This document shows, piece by piece, positions 1-11,660 of a stretch of DNA of 64,000 bases (its first letter is position 1; each line of letters starts with the position of its first letter). The notes under the pieces are model-generated. The model made no database searches and was not told where the DNA came from. It saw only the letters and a program-made list of their open reading frames with translations. Origin of the DNA: Owenia fusiformis (taxonomy: Eukaryota > Annelida > Polychaeta > Sabellida > Oweniidae). The stretch spans positions 25,954,740 through 26,018,739 of the forward strand of contig CAIIXF020000009.1 of the NCBI GenBank assembly GCA_903813345.2. Direction: 5' to 3'. Position numbers and translations under genes: made by a program.

Positions 1-2366
1 GACCTAACTAATATGAACCAAACTTTTATGCCAGAGCCCCTCTTATCTGCCATTTGCGAGAGGAAACTTTGGAAGGATAAAGACAAAGGGGGCGTGGCTA
101 TATCGCGATGCACTCCCATACTTTGCAATGTAAAATTAATTATTGAGAATGAAATGAGGTCATGTTATGACATCCTCCATTGTATAGTTATCAAAACATG
201 AAACTATATCCATATCCAATCCACATTTATGTATTAAGCCTCATTCGAATTTGCTCTACGGCGGCTGTAGCTTCACAAAATTAATATAAAATTGCCATTT
301 TATATCGAATGTGACTGAGGCATTGTTAGTACATTACCCAATCCACATTTATGTATAAGTTGCTCATTTTGCAAGAAATCTGCTCCAATTGGAGATAAAT
401 CTGGAAACCATGGTAACAGGTCTAAAATACTTTATAACTGTAATATAACCAAGGTAAAACATCAAATAAACATTACATTTTATGAGACATTCTGATTCAT
501 GAGATCTGTTTAGTAATCAATATCATGCAATCTTTAAGGGGTAGAGTCAAAACACTACTTTCAATTAAACAATGTAATTGTTTACTTTTGTGAGGTTGGG
601 GTCAAATCCAGTTTAGCTTTATGACAGCATAGAAATAATCACCTGGTTTTACCAACAAATTAAAGAGAATGTTAGATTTTAGAAAAGGAGGATGAAGCAC
701 AAATCAAAAACAAAATAAACATTTATTTTTGATGGTGGTTGATCATCTCTGCCTTAAAGGCCCCATGTAGACATTTTGATAACATTGGGTAGGACTAAAT
801 GAAAAGCCAAAAGTGGTTTAAACTTTCTATAGGGCCTTTAATATTCTACAATTCTTACAGTGAAGGTTTGATTTAGGAGAGATTGATAACTGATTACACA
901 AAAACAAAATAAATTATATTTTTGATGTTGATTTAATGATCCATCTGACTTATTTCCATTAAGGTTGAGCAAAATGATAATTATTGAAAACGATCCATGT
1001 ACTCTTGACAACACAAAAGCAAGGTTACCAGGTAGACTAGGAACCTATTTACTGATTCTATAAAACATAAGTTAAGAGATGATATGTTGCTTAATAATAG
1101 GCAGAGTAATCGATAGTGTGGTTGTTAATCGTATCATCATATATCTCTGGTGAAACTGTGAATTGAAGCATTAATGTAAAGGAAATAGCGGAACAAAGCA
1201 CCATTGTAAAGTACAACTATAAAACATATTGTATGGGAAATTGAATGGTAAAGTGCATTATGTAAAAGCAAACACCTTTCGATCAAGTTCTTTGGATCTT
1301 AATGATCACGCATGTATATTATATTGCATTTTATGAATAATAGTATGAAAATAAAATATTAGCTATATGGTTCTGTAATGGAAACTACTAATACCCAGGA
1401 AAAGTAATGTCATAATTTCTAACTACATAGTGTATGTGAAGTGCTCTTTCCCTCATCTGGTTTGTAATTTGAGATACAAAGTGGCGATGTGCATCCATTA
1501 AAACAATAGAATATCACAATAGTCTGATAAGATATAGGAAATTGAAGAGTGTATAGACAAAGTTTGTTTTTAGATAAAGTCAAGTTATCCCAAAGGGTAA
1601 ATATGTCTATATAAGTCTCTAAATGCATACCATACAACTGTAGATCTTAGAGTCGAGTATTATGTAAATAAGGTACAATTTGCAAACACATCCAAATAAA
1701 CATAACATAAGTAAGTTTTATATTTGTCAACATAGCGAAATTGCATTATACTGAGCATAAGCAGAATGCAGTTATCAAAAATAAAGAGATAATTCCAAAT
1801 ACTGTAAAAAATAAACATATTTGGTAAAAAGTATGACTCGACAAACAAACACCTCTATAGCAGCCAACCACCCAAACATCTATCAGGATAGCTTTCAAAC
1901 ATCTCCATGGCAATCAGACACTAAAGTAGCTACCAGACACATCTAAGGCAACCAAAAAAAGTATATATTGCAGCAAACAAACATATAAATCAACAAAAAG
2001 GATGGTCATGGCAATCAGATATAAATAATCATGGCAAACATACAATATGCATGATAATGATGTATAATCACTATGGCAACCAAAAACATTCATGGTAACC
2101 ATACAATATGCTAATCAAAAGCATTGGAGAAGCAATCTAGCTAGAATTTTCTCTAGTAAAACATTCAATACTTACTCTCTGTTAACATAGATTTCATGAC
2201 AAAAAAATTAAATCAAAATCATATACAGATATATTTAATTAAACTTCATATTAAAGATTTATTTGCTATACTTTATATGGAAGTCAAGATGTCCCTTAAA
2301 CAATCTTTCCCATTTCAACAATAAGAGATAAACAGTTATTACATAGGAATCCATCGTTCTTGTTTC
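1..2366. other. AT-rich non-coding stretch, no gene recognised
   Basis: No exon with convincing splice signals or recognisable protein similarity is seen on either strand. Short open frames here are low-complexity. The part at about 1855-2115 is built from degenerate repeats around a CATGGCAACCA-like core. The stretch could be intergenic, or part of an intron of the minus-strand coiled-coil gene whose 3' exons were not found. It ends at the 3-bp target duplication of the large element that begins at 2370. Confidence 0.5.
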
Positions 2367-2369
2367 TAG

Positions 2370-2700
2370 TAGGTAGTAAGCTAGCACCCAAAAATGTATT
2401 AGTTCGTGAACAAATTGAAATTACTTGTTTCTTATGTATTTTTATGTGATACTTCAGAAAATGTTTGTCTGACGCGCCGTATCCGGGGCGAAAGTTGTCA
2501 ATTTGACGTTTTCGACCCTAAAATGGAAAATTACAGGGGGTACTTTATCATCACTCGATAAATCATTCTGTTAGTCTTCAATCATCATAATAATTTTATG
2601 GGGAGTTGATTGGATCATGCTGAGGTAGTATGTAAAATTCCAATGCTCTGTCACTCATGGTTGTCATGGAAACCACAATTTTCGTTCAAAATATCCTTAA
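2370..2700 (+). repeat. Left terminal inverted repeat of E1
   Basis: This stretch is nearly the reverse complement of 11190-11517, and a diverged version forms both ends of the copy at 55074-59192. It contains the motif GTATCCGGGGCGAAAGTTGT and a conserved stretch TGGTTGTCATGGAAACCACA. Confidence 0.8.
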
Positions 2701-2789
2701 TTTTGCAAAACCTGAACATGTACATCATGTAGAATATGGATTATTTTTCGAATCAATACATATCAGCACATTTTAGCACACTCAAAATA

Positions 2790-3850
2790 ACCAGTACAGT
2801 TCAAACATTTGTTTAAATATGAAGGATATTGCAATTTACATGATTGTTCAGTGTCAAAGAACATACAATTACATGAGTGATCAAAAGTGGGCGTCACCCC
2901 CATAATAGTAGATGATTGCTATACTCTATAAAAACAGAGTTTAACTTGACTTTTGAGATACATTTACACTAGACTTATTTGATTATATTTTATATCAAGC
3001 ATTTCTGGTAAATAATGTACATCTAAGTGTCATAGTTATTGCATGGGGGGGGGGGGTACAGAGGGGGGGGGGGGGGGGGGGGGGCTAGTAAAAGAATTGG
3101 GAGGAGGCAGAGCTAATCAGCCTTAAGTATAAATCTCATCTACATATATCTGGATTTCATGGGGTACATCTTCTGCATGGGTCTTCTTCATATTCATCTC
3201 AGTATATGGGATATTACAACTTACATGATTGGTCAGTGTCAAAGAACATACAATTACACAAGTAATCAAAAGTGGGCGTCACCCCCATACTAGAGTAGAT
3301 GATTGCTATTCTCTATAAAAACAGAGTTAAACTTGACTTGAGATACATTTACATTGGACTTCTTTGATTATACTTTATATTTTCTGGTAAATAATGTACA
3401 ACTCAGTGCAATGGTCATTGCATGAGGAGGGGTGAGGTTAGTAAGAGAATTGGGAGGGGGCAGAGTTAATCAGCCTTAGGAATAAATTCTTTCTTTTGGA
3501 CTTCTTCATAGAGTATTTTCTAAGTCTTCTTAGTTATCTCAATATACTGTATATAGTTATTGTATGGGATGGGGGTAGTAACAGAATTGGGAGGGGTGGG
3601 GGGAACAAGTCAGCATTAAGTATCAATTTCATCTTCAGAGTTCTGGATTTCATAAGATACATCTTCTGGAGTCTTTCTGATTCATCTCCTGGTGCTATAT
3701 CAACAATCATTTGTCTGAGAATACCAGTCAATACCCAATGCAATGGTGGAGTCATTCAGTTTCCATCCATGTCCATCTTCTGCTGGAATGTCAGGGTTTA
3801 CAATATGGGCCATATGCACGATAAGTGCTTCGTAGTAAGCTCTTGACAAG
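2790..3850 (+). repeat. Subterminal repeat units of the E1 left arm
   Basis: Three imperfect direct copies of one unit start near 2800, 3200 and 3500. Each holds AGTGGGCGTC, an ATAAAAACAGAGTT stretch, a long G-run (3043-3084 is almost pure G) and GGGAGG.GGCAGAG. The same unit occurs inverted in the right arm (about 10140-11060) and in both arms of the second copy. The open frames across it are by-products of the repeat. Confidence 0.7.
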
Positions 3851-5046
3851 GTGGAAGAAGACTGATGTCGGTTCCTTCATAGTCTTTGATTGTTTTATGG
3901 GGTCTAAACTTGTATTTCAATTGGTTTTGCTGGTGTAAGACATTGTCGCTTAACATAAATGTTTTTTTTATTATATTAATCAGTCTTCTTTTGTTTGTCC
4001 AGCACTACACTTTGCTGTATTCTGTGCTTATCCTAACACATTGATTGAAGGACTTATAAATGAAAGATATGTAGTCTTTAAAATGCACATGAGAGATGGA
4101 TTGAAAATGTGTTTATTCCTTGTGACAATATTACTCTCTGGGCCCATATGGGCCCTAAGGAAATATCATAATAAATTTCATGGATTCTCTGATGGGTTGT
4201 TTTGTTTCTGGAGCTGGCAGAAAATACATGTTTTTCAAGATACTTCTAACAGCAGAGTGATTATGTGATAATTAAATCCAAAATTCTATAAACGAACCTT
4301 ATAGGAGAAGAAGTGGGTGGTGGCACATCACCTTATCAAATGTAGAAATACACGAGTCCCTTAAGATTGGAATGAGTTCATGAATAAGGATGCAAACAAG
4401 AAGCAACTATACCAGTTACACTTAATTGAATAAGACCAGAATATGCCAAGAAAAAATCTACTGTGTAGCAGGTGGGAAATGCCATATCCTTTCTAGTGAT
4501 CATCATGATAAACCATGAAATTTTATTTCTTCCCAGCCCTTCAGGTGAGACAGAAAGATGCTATGAGTATCAGAATGTCTAGTTATGGCAATACAATAAC
4601 AACTATAGATGAGCCTTCTTATAGTCTGATCATTTTCATTCTTGTGATTTATCGCATGATATTGATATATCAACAACCTCTCAAGAGAAAATACCACTAA
4701 ACACTTGCAGATTTGAGAGTCATTCAGCTGGGACTCAATATGGTGCTCCATCTTTTTAAAATGTGCTATCCTGCCCCTTCAAAGCCTGGCACTTACTTCA
4801 TCTAGCGAAGGTATGAAGGCTGCATATATTATGCCAGGCCCTAGATGGGAGTAGTAACAGAATAATTGGGAGGGAGTAGAGCTCCCTCCTAGGTCTGAAA
4901 CCACTTCCCCACCCTAACCTCATGTAAAAACTATACTACTAAACATATTTATGAGAAATGGTTTATATAAATTATATTTGAACATGACTGTATTCACGCC
5001 TTCTATAAACTGTGAACAAAGTCAACATTTTACCCGGGGTATATAT

Positions 5047-5217
5047 TGTTATGTATCTGGTTTCAGTACTGGTCATTAAGATATCTGATACCCTTAACTG
5101 AGATTACCATGCCTATAGCAGACACTTGTAAGTCTGGCTTCCTACTAGAAACACATTAACTATGTAGTTCTTATATTATGTTTGATGTATAATAAAGTCT
5201 TGATACAAAACACAACA
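5047..5217 (+). repeat. 5' LTR of the Ty3/gypsy element
   Basis: The LTR begins TGTTATGTATCTGG and ends ACAAAACACAACA, so it has the usual TG...CA ends. It contains an AATAAA polyadenylation signal near its 3' end. At 171 bp it is short for the superfamily. It matches 9441-9611 at every base I compared. Confidence 0.95.
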
Positions 5218-5235
5218 TGGTGTCAGATGTGGTCT
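5218..5235 (+). other. Primer-binding site region
   Basis: TGGTGTCAGATGTGG follows the 5' LTR directly, which is where the tRNA primer site lies in LTR retrotransposons, and it starts with the usual TGG. I cannot name the priming tRNA from memory. Confidence 0.6.
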
Positions 5236-5266
5236 CACATGAATAAGTAGATCAGAGACAATAACA

Positions 5267-8200
5267 ATGGCAAGTGGATACTCAAAGATAGTGAAGGAAT
5301 TAGACTTTTATGGCCCTAATCTCTCAGAAGATTGGAAGAGATGGAGAGAACTTATTGAATTAATGTTTGATTCTCCTGATGCCACAAAATGGAAAGAGCA
5401 AGAGAAAGCCGCTCAAATTCTCCTTCTTATCGGCGAGAAAGGAAGGGACATTTGCAGATCGTGGATTGCCACTGGGGTACTTTCGGAATCACAAAAGAAG
5501 GAGTCTAAAACCCTCCTTGATAAATTTGAGGAATATTGTACACCCAAGAAAAACAGGTCGATCCAGAGGAAAATGTTCTATGAATGCTACCAGTCGAAGG
5601 ATGAGTCTATTGACGAGTTTGTTACAAAACTTAGACTTATTGGCAGAGACTGTAAATTCCCCGATCTTGACGAGATGATCGCCGACATGATATTGACACA
5701 TTGCCATTCAACACAAGTCCAAGAGAAGCTACTAAGATACGAGGAGGACCTCACATTAGACCATGCTCTAAAGATAGCACGCTTATACGAGCAGAGTAAC
5801 GTCCATAAGAACTCTCTAAATTCCCGCACAGGAAGTGGACATGAGGAAGTCAGTATTGTAAAGAAGTCGCAGTCACAAAGGTGTGACAACTGTGGACTGA
5901 TACATAGAGGAGGCACGTGTCCTGCGGCTAATGAGCAGTGTAACGGATGTTTAAAATTCGGGCATTTTAAAAGATGTTGCCGTAGTGGGAAATCTAGTGA
6001 AAAGGATTCTAGACAACAGAGGCAAGGCAAATCTGGAAAACGTAGAAAACCCCGAAAAGTGAACCAGGTGGAGGAATCAGTATCTTCAGAAGATGAAGTG
6101 TACTCGGGATCTGTAACCACTGAAATCCCAGACACCCAGACATCAAAGATAGCCCAGATTCCCGCCAAAACCCCAGATATACCCAACTCCAAATCCTGGA
6201 TTATACAACTAAAAACAGGTGGGCACACCCTTACTGCTAAGGTGGACACAGGTGCCCAGGCCAATGTGATCTCACATGGACTGTTCAAGAGGTTAAGACA
6301 CCCCCCTATGAAAGCTTCTACCACAAGGCTATTTACCTACAACAGGCAGCCCCTGGACGTCATGGGTGAATGTGATATGCCTTGTAACTTTGAAGGGATA
6401 AACTACAAAGTGAGATTCATAGTAATTAAGGAGAAAGCTGACACTTTAATTAGTCTGCAATCAGCTATTCTCTTTGGCTTAGTTTCCAGAAGTAACATTT
6501 CTACAGTTGGCTCTGACAGCACACTGACCACAGACCAGTTGGTGTCGAATTACAGCTATTTATTTGAAGGCCTAGGCTGTCTGCCTAGCAAAGTGCACAT
6601 TACCCTTGAAGAAAATGTCACGCCTGTGGTACACCCCCCTTACAAGGTAGCTGTTCATCAGAGAGACAAATTGAAAACTGAATTAGAGCGAATGCAAAAG
6701 CAAGGAGTAATTGCCAAAGTGGATGAGCCCACTGATTGGGTGAATAATATAGTTTTGGTTGAGAAGAGCGACAAATCTCTGAGGATATGCCTTGATCCTG
6801 CAAACCTCAACAAAGTTATTAAAAGGGAACCGTACCCTACTGCCACAACAGAAGAGATCAGCACAAGATTGAAAGGTGCTACGAGGTTTACCAAATTGGA
6901 TGCAACAACCTCATTTTGGCAACTAGAGCTTGATCACGAGAGTTCGTTGCTTACTTGCTTCAACACACCCTTTGGACGATATCGTTTTACACGTCTGCCA
7001 TATGGACTAAACATATCTACTGAAAAGTTCCAGATGGAAGTGTGTAAAGTTCTAGAAGGAATAGATGGCGTTGAAGTCCAAGTGGATGATATATTGATTT
7101 CTGGCAAAGATGAGGAACAGCTTAAGCATCGAATGGAAGCAGTGTTCCGAAGAGCAAGTGAGAACAACCTCAAGTTTAACAGGAAGAAATGCCAGTTTAA
7201 TGTGCCATCAGTCACATATGTAGGACATACATGGTCGAGAGATGGACTGAGTATCCCGGATGATCGGATAAAAGCGATAGTTGAGATGAAAACCCCTACA
7301 GATAAACAATCACTGAGTCGATTCCTTGGCATGGTGAATTATGTTGCCAAGTTCGTACCACGCTTATCAGAGCTAAATGCTCCCTTGCGAGAACTACTGA
7401 AAGAGGATATTATTTTCGAATGGAATAAGCCACAGATAGAAGCGTATGAGCAGCTGAAAAAGCTTATAACTACAGCGCCAGTTCTCAAGTTTTACGACCC
7501 CAATAAGCCATCAGTGCTGAATGTAGACTCTTCGAAAGATGGTCTTGGAGCTGTCCTACTACAGGATGATATGCCTGTATGCTACGCGTCAAAATCGCTA
7601 ACTCCTGCCCAACAAAACTACTCCCAAATAGAGAAAGAGATGACGAGTATATGTTTTGGAGCAACTAAGTTTCACCAATACCTCTATGGTAAGCCCTTTG
7701 TCGTGGAAACTGATCACAAGCCCCTGGAGGTGATCGCACAGAAAGCTCTAAATAAAGCCCCAGCTCGATTACAAAGAATGCTTTTGCAAATGCAAAAGTA
7801 TGATGTCACAATCAAGTGGAAACCTGGAAAAGACATGGTTATATCAGACACTCTCAGCAGAGCATGTGTAGACAGTGACACAGAAAGCTCGAAAATTATT
7901 GCTTCTATCATGAATGACATTGATCAACAAGCAGATGGATTACTTCAAGCTTTACCCATGTCTAAACCAAAACAGCAAGAGTACAGGAACGCGACCTCGA
8001 ATGACCCTGTACTGCAACGCATTATGGAATATTGCAGAATTGGATGGCCTGAAAAGACTGATGTACATGAGTCAGTCATGCCATATTACACCTTTCATGA
8101 TGAACTCAGTACAGTTGATGGTCTCGTGTTCAAAGGCCTGAAACTGGTAATTCCCACATCAATGAGAGACGAAGTAAAGTCGCTTATCCATGAAAACCAT

Positions 8201-9082
8201 ATGGGAATCGTTAAAACAAAATCCATAGCAAGAGAGACACTCTTTTGGCCCAACATGAATTCCCAGATCGAGGATATGATAAAAAACTGTGACATTTGCA
8301 AAACCCACAGAAATGCCAATCAAAGAGAACCTATGATTCCACATAAGGTTCCTATGCGCCCCTGGGAAAAGATAGGTGTTGACCTATTCTCACATAACAA
8401 CAAGGATTACCTAATTGGAGTAGACTACTACAGCAAGTACCCTGAGCTGTACTCACTCACCAGCACCAAGGCAAAACCCATCATAAATTGCCTAAAAGCC
8501 TCGTTCAGCAGAAATGGTATTCCCCAAACAGTATTCAGTGACAATGGTCCACCATTTCAATCATCAGAATATGTAAAATTCAGCGAAGACTACAACTTCG
8601 ACATTGCTACATCGAGCCCGAATCTAGCAAATAGCAATGGCCAAATTGAAAGGACAATACAGACTGTAAAAAATATTATCAGAAAATCAGATGATATTTT
8701 CACAGCCATGCTGAATTTGAGAAACACCCCAATTGATTCAAAGATCAACAAATCCCCAGCAGAATTACTTATGGGTAGAAAACTGCGATCTAAAATTCCT
8801 ACCAGTGGTGTTCTACTGAATCCCCAAAGCCCAGATCCCAACGTTCGCACTAAACTTCAGCAGAAAAAGCAGATGGAGAAGAGAAAGTATGACCTCCGCG
8901 CTCGTCCCCTTGCCCCTCTTCAACCTAATACCCCTGTCAAAGTCCGTGAGAAAAGGAACAATAAATACATCTGGAGAAATGCAACAGTGACTGAGAAACT
9001 AGACTCGCCCAGATCATATCTAGTTGAAACCCCAGATGGAGGACAATTTAGAAGGAATAGGAGACATTTAATTCCAGCATAA
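5267..9082 (+). CDS. gag-pol: Ty3/gypsy Gag-Pol polyprotein, intact single ORF
   Basis: The 1271-residue ORF is read in one frame, so no frameshift is needed between Gag and Pol. In order: a Gag region (about residues 1-200); two Cys-Cys-His-Cys knuckles beginning at Cys206 and Cys225; an aspartic protease with DTGA at about Asp327; reverse transcriptase with the catalytic pair in QVDDIL (Asp607, Asp608); an RNase H domain starting near Asp754; and an integrase with an HHCC zinc module (His975, His978, Cys1008, Cys1011) and a D-D-35-E core (Asp1039, Asp1092, Glu1128). No chromodomain is seen at the C-terminus. All catalytic residues are present, so the element could be autonomous. The order RT-RNaseH-integrase places it in Ty3/gypsy; the exact clade is not determined. 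Confidence 0.95.
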   Translation: MASGYSKIVKELDFYGPNLSEDWKRWRELIELMFDSPDATKWKEQEKAAQILLLIGEKGRDICRSWIATGVLSESQKKESKTLLDKFEEYCTPKKNRSIQRKMFYECYQSKDESIDEFVTKLRLIGRDCKFPDLDEMIADMILTHCHSTQVQEKLLRYEEDLTLDHALKIARLYEQSNVHKNSLNSRTGSGHEEVSIVKKSQSQRCDNCGLIHRGGTCPAANEQCNGCLKFGHFKRCCRSGKSSEKDSRQQRQGKSGKRRKPRKVNQVEESVSSEDEVYSGSVTTEIPDTQTSKIAQIPAKTPDIPNSKSWIIQLKTGGHTLTAKVDTGAQANVISHGLFKRLRHPPMKASTTRLFTYNRQPLDVMGECDMPCNFEGINYKVRFIVIKEKADTLISLQSAILFGLVSRSNISTVGSDSTLTTDQLVSNYSYLFEGLGCLPSKVHITLEENVTPVVHPPYKVAVHQRDKLKTELERMQKQGVIAKVDEPTDWVNNIVLVEKSDKSLRICLDPANLNKVIKREPYPTATTEEISTRLKGATRFTKLDATTSFWQLELDHESSLLTCFNTPFGRYRFTRLPYGLNISTEKFQMEVCKVLEGIDGVEVQVDDILISGKDEEQLKHRMEAVFRRASENNLKFNRKKCQFNVPSVTYVGHTWSRDGLSIPDDRIKAIVEMKTPTDKQSLSRFLGMVNYVAKFVPRLSELNAPLRELLKEDIIFEWNKPQIEAYEQLKKLITTAPVLKFYDPNKPSVLNVDSSKDGLGAVLLQDDMPVCYASKSLTPAQQNYSQIEKEMTSICFGATKFHQYLYGKPFVVETDHKPLEVIAQKALNKAPARLQRMLLQMQKYDVTIKWKPGKDMVISDTLSRACVDSDTESSKIIASIMNDIDQQADGLLQALPMSKPKQQEYRNATSNDPVLQRIMEYCRIGWPEKTDVHESVMPYYTFHDELSTVDGLVFKGLKLVIPTSMRDEVKSLIHENHMGIVKTKSIARETLFWPNMNSQIEDMIKNCDICKTHRNANQREPMIPHKVPMRPWEKIGVDLFSHNNKDYLIGVDYYSKYPELYSLTSTKAKPIINCLKASFSRNGIPQTVFSDNGPPFQSSEYVKFSEDYNFDIATSSPNLANSNGQIERTIQTVKNIIRKSDDIFTAMLNLRNTPIDSKINKSPAELLMGRKLRSKIPTSGVLLNPQSPDPNVRTKLQQKKQMEKRKYDLRARPLAPLQPNTPVKVREKRNNKYIWRNATVTEKLDSPRSYLVETPDGGQFRRNRRHLIPA

Positions 9083-9440
9083 AATGTGTGAAATGACTAT
9101 CATTAGTATAGTGTAGACCCAAGACTGGAAGTGAAATGGAAATATCCATATTTGCAATGAAGGTCAAGGATAGACCAAATTAGCATATCAAAATAAACAT
9201 TGTAGTAAGACTGTAGTAAACTCTTAGGTCAAGAACCTCATTAGCATGTAGTACAAACATATGCACTGGACATTTTATCAATGAATACTAAAGTTCATGA
9301 GACAGGTCAGATAGTTCAAATTACATGGCTAGTAAAGTTTAAATGAGCTCCCTTACAAAATATTCAGAATTAGTAATGATCATATTTCAATGAGATGACT
9401 GTTAAAAGTTTAACTTGTTTTTAAACTAAAAGAAGGGAGA
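9083..9440 (+). other. 3' untranslated stretch and polypurine tract of the retrotransposon
   Basis: About 350 bp of AT-rich sequence without an ORF separates the stop codon from the 3' LTR. It ends in AAAAGAAGGGAGA (about 9428-9440), a purine run in the position where plus-strand DNA synthesis is primed. Confidence 0.8.
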
Positions 9441-9611
9441 TGTTATGTATCTGGTTTCAGTACTGGTCATTAAGATATCTGATACCCTTAACTGAGATTA
9501 CCATGCCTATAGCAGACACTTGTAAGTCTGGCTTCCTACTAGAAACACATTAACTATGTAGTTCTTATATTATGTTTGATGTATAATAAAGTCTTGATAC
9601 AAAACACAACA
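9441..9611 (+). repeat. 3' LTR of the Ty3/gypsy element
   Basis: Same 171-bp sequence as 5047-5217 with no difference seen, followed by the TATAT target duplication. Confidence 0.95.
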
Positions 9612-9743
9612 TATATGTCAACACTACCCTTGGTAATATGAGTAATGTGTGACATCAAGAGGGCTGTAGTAATGGCAGACCATAAGTTGAATATTCGAAA
9701 AATTTTGGGGAGTTTTCATGTTTGAATTGTAATATATACCTCA

Positions 9744-9854
9744 GAGCAGGTGTAATATTGACAATGACCCCTTAGGGCTAGGTACAAAAGTTTTCGAACC
9801 CCTCACTCCCTTGCATAGCCATGTGGAGTGTATTTGTCAATATAACACCTGCTC
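9744..9854. repeat. Small foldback repeat in the E1 right arm
   Basis: GAGCAGGTGTAATATTGACA at the left is matched by its near reverse complement ending at about 9854. It is a short inverted repeat, probably a small MITE remnant. The next 200 bp (about 9915-10090) hold repeated GTACCCACCT-like blocks. Confidence 0.55.
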
Positions 9855-10139
9855 TTCAGTCTATATTTCTTAAATAATAGAAGTATAGATGACAGTGATC
9901 TTCCAAGCATTAAAGCAAGTGGGCGCAGTACCCACCTGAGATTTTGAAAATAGGTTTGTACCCACCTTAAAATCCATATGCACCCACTTGAAAGTTATGA
10001 GAAATCATGAAAAATTGGCATATTTTGACCAATTTTGGTCTAAATTGTGAAAATGAAAATTTTGTACCCACCTAAGAAGAAATCCTGAGGAGATCACTGG
10101 ATGATCTTAACACTCAAGTTGACCTCTGTTTGTAGAGAA

Positions 10140-11090
10140 TGAACCATATACTGTTGTTGGGGAGATTCCCACTTTTGATCACTTATGTAATTGTTTGGTC
10201 TTGGATACTTACCTATCATGTTTATTGTAATATCCTATATATTGAGATGAATATGAAGAAGACCTAGAATATGTACATGTTCCTTAGTAAATCCAGAACG
10301 AAGTATTATGAGCCCCCTTCCAGTTTCTATTACTAGCCCCCCCCCCTCTCAACCTGCCTCTCATGCAATAACTATTAAACTCAGATGTCACTGGTCAGTA
10401 TCGAGCGATGGTATATGCCATATAAGCCTGGTTTAGTTCAAATATCAAAGTATTACATCGACTATAAAGTAGTTTAAGTCAATGAAAACTATAAATATCT
10501 TCTCAACTGACACCAGTGAGATGTACATTATTTACCTGAAATGGTTGATATTAAGCATAATCAAAGAAGTATAAATGATAAATATATATATATATATCTT
10601 GAAAATTCTACTTAAATCCTGTATTTATAGAGAATGGAAATCATCTACTATTATGAAGGTGATGATGCCTACTTTTGATCACTTATGTAATGGTATGGTC
10701 TTGGACACCAATCATGTAAGAAGACCCAGAAGATGTATTCTTTGAATATCCAGAACTATATAAATGAGAATTATACTAAGGCTAATTAGCTCTGCCCCCT
10801 CCAAATTCTGTTACTACCACCCCCCCCCTCCGCTCCCCATGCAACAACTTTTACACTTATATGTACATTATTTACCAGAAATGCATGATATTAAGTATAT
10901 TTAAAGAACTTCAATATAAATGTATCGCAACAGTCAAGTTAAACTCTGTCTTTTCAGAGAATGGTAATCATTTACTATTATGGGGGCGACGCCCACTTTT
11001 GATCACTTATGTAGTAGTATGGTCTTTGACACTTACCAATTATATAAATTGCAATATCCTTTATGCTTAAACAAATGCTTGAACTTCCCT
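10140..11090 (-). repeat. Subterminal repeat units of the E1 right arm
   Basis: At least three units, near 10140, 10620 and 10940, match the left-arm units in reverse complement. They share CCCACTTTTGATCACTTATG and a C-run that pairs with the G-run of the left arm. Confidence 0.7.
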
Positions 11091-11189
11091 GGCCATTTTG
11101 GGTGTGCTAAAATATTCTTATATCTGTTGATTTGAAAAATAATCCTCATTCTATATTATGTCCCTTTACAGGTTTGGCCAAAATTAAGG

Positions 11190-11517
11190 ATTTTTCAATG
11201 AAAATTGTGGTTTCCATGGCAACCATGAGTGACAGGTACGTGATTGAACCTTAACATACTACCTCAGCATGATCCAATCAACTCCCCATAAAATTATTAT
11301 GATGATTGAAGACCAACTGAAGGATTTATTCAATGATGATAAAGTACCCCCTGTAATTTTCCATTTTAGGGTCGAAAACGCCAATTTGACAATTTTCGCC
11401 CCGGATACGGCGCGTCAGACAAACATTTTCTGAAGTATCACATAAAAATACATAAGAAACAAGTAATTTCAATTTGTTCACGAACTAATACATTTTTGGG
11501 TGCTAGCTTACTACCTA
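11190..11517 (-). repeat. Right terminal inverted repeat of E1
   Basis: Reverse complement of 2370-2700, with the CpG-rich CGCCCCGGATACGGCGCGTC block. It ends CTTACTACCTA just before the TAG target duplication. Confidence 0.8.
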
Positions 11518-11660
11518 TAGCCATTAGGGTATTTACGTTCATTTTCACCGAGATGACTGCATCATCAAAATTTCACAGACAAAATATTGCTTCAAACATT
11601 TATTTAATATAAACTGTGAAAATAAGGTCAATGACAGCTGTTTGTTGCTTTCAACTCCAT

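Larger units (their letters stand above)
5042..9616 (+). mobile_element. Full-length Ty3/gypsy LTR retrotransposon with 5-bp target duplication
   Basis: The element spans 5047-9611 and is flanked by TATAT on both sides (5042-5046, 9612-9616). It has two 171-bp LTRs that I read as identical, a primer-binding region after the left LTR, one long Gag-Pol ORF and a polypurine tract before the right LTR. Identical LTRs and an unbroken ORF indicate a very recent insertion. It landed in the middle of the older inverted-arm element E1. Confidence 0.95.
2370..11517. mobile_element. Large inverted-arm DNA transposon, copy E1, split by a Ty3/gypsy insertion
   Basis: The ends are inverted copies: the left begins TAGGTAGTAAGCTAGCACCC and the right ends with its reverse complement. 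Both sit next to TAG (2367-2369 and 11518-11520), which I read as a 3-bp target duplication. The inverted similarity runs inward about 330 bp and includes a CpG-rich block, CGCGCCGTATCCGGGGCGAA, that stands out in AT-rich DNA. Inside, each arm carries several copies of a roughly 270-400-bp subterminal unit, again inverted between arms. Without the retrotransposon at 5047-9611 the element is about 4.6 kb. No intact transposase is visible, so it looks non-autonomous or decayed. The superfamily is not recognised; a 3-bp duplication fits Harbinger or CACTA types, but the TIR sequence matches neither obviously. A second copy lies at 55074-59192. Confidence 0.75.

Noticed and set aside
3496-3846. 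116-codon frame in the E1 left arm
   Set aside because: It runs across a G-rich subterminal repeat unit, differs between units, and has no recognised domain.
5587-6324. 245-codon minus-strand open frame
   Set aside because: It is antisense to the intact Gag-Pol ORF, whose domains leave no doubt about the coding strand.
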